Assembly (NCBI GenBank): GCA_947643245.1
Contig: CANRVI010000006.1
Location: forward strand, 1-33,117
Reading direction: 5' to 3'
Length of the DNA: 33,117 bases
From: an uncultured Clostridia bacterium
GTDB taxonomy: Bacteria; Bacillota; Clostridia; Oscillospirales; CAG-272
Below, piece by piece: positions 31,181 to 33,117 of the stretch. The notes beneath the pieces were generated by a model that ran no database searches, was not told the origin of the DNA, and saw only the letters and a list, made by a program, of their open reading frames with translations. Numbering within the stretch: position 1 is the first letter of the stretch; each line of letters starts with the position of its first letter. The translations under genes were made by a program, and so were the position numbers.

Positions 31181-32110
31181 TCAGCGCCGTCCGCCGCCTG
31201 CACCTCGGCTTCCACCGCCGCCTGGTCTCATGCCGCCCCCTGCGCGGCCGCCGCCGAATCCGCCGGTTCTGCCTCCGCCAAAGCTACCGGGCCTTGGTCC
31301 TCCAGGTCTGGGTCCTGGACCATAATGGTGATGATGGTGATGGTATCCTCCCCAGAAGGGTCGACGATATCGGGGACCGCCGTAATATCCCGGCCCGCCG
31401 CAGGCGCAGCAGGAGGAACGCAGCAGCGCAAAAATTACGACTGCGATCACTGCGAGGGTGATCAGCAGTCCGATTATACCGGAAAAAATAGTACTAATTA
31501 CGCTGACAGCTCCGCCGGTTTTGCCGCCGGCGGGGCCGTTCATATTGCTGGATCCATAATAAAACGTAGTACCGTCCCACCTGGATACATCTATACTATA
31601 GCTTTGCTCCAGAGCTTCCGTTATTTTTTCACAGAAAATTTTTGCGGCTCTGTCATATTCTTGATTGTCAAAGGCGGTTTCCATGCCGCTGTCAAAAATT
31701 CGCTGGAGGATGGCAGAGGTAATCTTGCTTTCCAGACCGTAACCCAAAGCTGCCCAGTACTTGTAAGTGGAAAGTTCCATTACAAACAAAACGCCATTGT
31801 TTTCTTTGGCATCTCCAATTCCCCAGTGATTAAAGAGATCGTTGGCGTATTCACTGAGGTCCGAATATCCGGTTTTGTCTATAGCCACTACCATGATTTG
31901 TGCACCGGAAAGGGCGTATAGCGCCCGTGAATTTTCATCGATCAGCTGCTTTGTGTCGCTGTCGATTACGCCGGCAGGATCATATACGCAGGAACCTCCT
32001 CTTGGGGGATCTGGTAAATCATCAGCGGCTCCTACTTGCAGTACTGCCCCCAAAGGGAGAAGCAGCAAGGTCAAAAGCATCGCCGCGCATCTTTTTATCG
32101 CTGTACGCAT
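31181..32110 (-). CDS. TPM domain membrane protein with His-rich, Gly/Arg-rich tail
   Basis: The TPM domain (TLP18.3/Psb32/MOLO-1) is a periplasmic or extracellular fold; bacterial members often accompany LemA. The 309 aa start with a signal peptide (RCAAMLLTLLLLPLGAVLQVGA). The TPM domain follows (VYDPAGVIDSDTKQLIDENSRALY, GAQIMVVAIDKTGYSDLSEYANDLFNHWGIG, NNGVLFVMEL, KYWAALGYGLESKIT). Then come a membrane helix (IIGLLITLAVIAVVIFALL), CCACGG, a run of six His encoded at 31325-31342, and a Gly/Pro/Arg tail. The start at 32110 has AAAGGA 9 nt upstream. It lies 22 nt after LemA. Its molecular function is unproven. Confidence 0.87.
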   Translation of the reverse strand: MRTAIKRCAAMLLTLLLLPLGAVLQVGAADDLPDPPRGGSCVYDPAGVIDSDTKQLIDENSRALYALSGAQIMVVAIDKTGYSDLSEYANDLFNHWGIGDAKENNGVLFVMELSTYKYWAALGYGLESKITSAILQRIFDSGMETAFDNQEYDRAAKIFCEKITEALEQSYSIDVSRWDGTTFYYGSSNMNGPAGGKTGGAVSVISTIFSGIIGLLITLAVIAVVIFALLRSSCCACGGPGYYGGPRYRRPFWGGYHHHHHHYGPGPRPGGPRPGSFGGGRTGGFGGGRAGGGMRPGGGGSRGAGGGRR

Positions 32111-32132
32111 GCAGTATAATCCTTTCGTGAAA

Positions 32133-32663
32133 TTATTCAAAGACAACCACTTGTTCTCCTGCAAAAAGAGAAGCAGGAAAAACAGCGGTTTTTATATTGT
32201 ATTTTTTTGCTGCCGCGTTATAGTCCTCATATTTGCGCAAAATGGAAAGATCGCTTTCTACCGCCATGTGTGCTGCGCGAATTTCGTCTTTATACTGGCC
32301 TGCTATCAAAAGCCGGTCATACAAATTTCGGATGCTGCGCTGGATATTTATATATTCGCTTCCAAGGGCAGCGGGATCTTCTCCTCGCTTTTCGATTTCT
32401 TGTGCCGCAGTGCGAAGGAGAATGCTGTCATTATCTTTTTCCACGCTCCGTTCGTAGGCGTCGGCAAAGACTGCGCTGTGATATGCGAGGTCACGCAGGG
32501 TGGAGGATACTGTCTGGCCAAAGCTGTCTTCTTTTATAAATTCCCGCTGCACTTTTCCCGCCTGCATAGCTACACTGCGCCAAGTTCCGAAAACAGACGC
32601 AAGAATGATAACAAGAGCAAGCGCAACACCGGCTCTACCCCTGTTCTCCAAAAAAAATTTCAT
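32133..32663 (-). CDS. LemA family protein
   Basis: LemA proteins are membrane-anchored helical bundles of unsettled function. The 176 aa have an N-terminal membrane helix (AGVALALVIILASVFGTW) and a helical body with TVSSTLRDLAYHSAVFADAYE, INIQRSIRNLYDRLLIAGQ (similar to NDAVRxLNxxIQ regions of LemA) and a C-terminal YNAAAKKYNIKTAVFPASLFAG, which closely matches the LemA ending YNxxxxxFPxxxxA. The match is clear at the C-terminus and weaker in the middle. It lies between telA and the TPM gene, an order that supports the call. Confidence 0.8.
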   Translation of the reverse strand: MKFFLENRGRAGVALALVIILASVFGTWRSVAMQAGKVQREFIKEDSFGQTVSSTLRDLAYHSAVFADAYERSVEKDNDSILLRTAAQEIEKRGEDPAALGSEYINIQRSIRNLYDRLLIAGQYKDEIRAAHMAVESDLSILRKYEDYNAAAKKYNIKTAVFPASLFAGEQVVVFE

Positions 32664-32675
32664 ATAAGTCGTTCC

Positions 32676-33117
32676 TTATTTGCTGTTCTGCATCAGCTTT
32701 GTTCGCAGTTCGCCTTCAATACGTCCAAGTTCTTGTTCTGCCGCGGCGCGTTTTGCCTTGCCTTCGGCCTGGATTCTCTGTACCTCATCCAAGGTTGCAA
32801 TCAGCTGCTGGTTGGTATTTTGCAGTGTCTCCAATTCTACGATGCCCCGCTCCGATTCTTTGGCAATGTCGATAGAGCCTTGCTTGAGGGTTTGGGCATT
32901 TTGACGCAGCAGTTCGTTGGTCATATCGGTTACAGCCCGCTGGGCTTCCATGGCTTGGTTCGAGTGTTCGATACCAAGTGACAAAATCATTTGGTTTTTC
33001 CATAGTGGAATGGTGGAGACAATTACCGACTGGATTTTTTCTGTCATCAGCGTGTCATTGTTTTGCACCAGACGTATCTGAGGGGCCATTTGAATACAAA
33101 TTGTACGGGTCAGCTCC
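32676..33117 (-). CDS. telA: Toxic anion resistance protein TelA, C-terminal part (runs off the window)
   Basis: TelA/KlaA proteins are named for tellurite resistance, but in Firmicutes commonly sit beside XpaC and envelope-stress genes and may have a general envelope role. The visible part begins at the window edge (ELTRTICIQMAPQIRLVQNND) and continues with KIQSVIVSTIPLWKNQMILSLGIEH, the best-known TelA stretch, followed by a long helical coiled coil to the stop. There is no start codon in the window; the internal Met at 33089 is not the true start. LemA follows 12 nt downstream. Confidence 0.88.
   Translation of the reverse strand, partial: ELTRTICIQMAPQIRLVQNNDTLMTEKIQSVIVSTIPLWKNQMILSLGIEHSNQAMEAQRAVTDMTNELLRQNAQTLKQGSIDIAKESERGIVELETLQNTNQQLIATLDEVQRIQAEGKAKRAAAEQELGRIEGELRTKLMQNSK

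Noticed and set aside
1-33117. CRISPR arrays, tRNA or rRNA genes, insertion sequences, phage integration sites
   Set aside because: No spaced repeat series, no CCA-ended cloverleaf sequence, no transposase or integrase motifs were seen on either strand.

Overview
This window looks like chromosomal housekeeping DNA from a Gram-positive Clostridia-type bacterium, most likely of the Oscillospirales/Ruminococcaceae kind. The evidence is moderate G+C with frequent AGGAGG-like ribosome binding sites, a ZapA/U32/Maf/MreBCD/PBP2 block, DUF1385 beside prmC, an RNase M5-like gene, DUF1934, and a small protein resembling DUF6514. This is inference from gene content; there is no rRNA in the window to confirm it. 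I found no tRNA, rRNA, CRISPR array, insertion sequence, integrase or prophage gene.

Left block (about 88-15824, all minus strand, read right to left): zapA, U32 peptidase (RlhA/YhbU type), dut, maf, mreB, mreC, mreD, PBP2, nth, DUF1385, prmC, leuA, cimA, mnmE. Most neighbours overlap or lie within about 20 nt, so this may be one long transcription unit or a few linked ones. It starts at a divergent promoter region near 15.86-15.98 kb and ends at a hairpin overlapping the mnmE stop codon. It combines cell division and elongation (ZapA, MreBCD, PBP2), nucleotide hygiene and repair (Dut, Maf, Nth), translation (PrmC, MnmE, U32) and branched-chain amino acid synthesis (LeuA, CimA). Between PBP2 and nth lies a compact palindromic element flanked by perfect 31-bp direct repeats.

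Centre block (16024-24922, plus strand): proB and proA (proline synthesis) and a TIM-barrel sugar isomerase/epimerase closed by a strong terminator. Next comes about 340 bp without a convincing gene but with extensive inverted-repeat structure, then DUF1934, holA, an RNase M5-like gene, a GtrA-type membrane protein, a YgiQ-type radical SAM protein and sfsA.

Right block (24923-33117) changes strand several times. The 25.3-26.6 kb stretch is very AT-rich: a small DUF6514-like gene (minus), then a two-CBS-domain protein (plus) whose N-terminal domain carries a HEPN-like R-x4-H motif. A 20-bp perfect inverted-repeat terminator separates it from a convergent CotH-kinase lipoprotein. Then on the minus strand come an ABC-F ATPase with a terminator hairpin just upstream of its start, and a TPM protein, a LemA protein and the C-terminal part of TelA, a set that commonly travels together.

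No complete undescribed system is evident. The best leads are the repeat element at 7233-7418, the structured leader at about 19.17-19.38 kb, and the HEPN-like/CBS protein.
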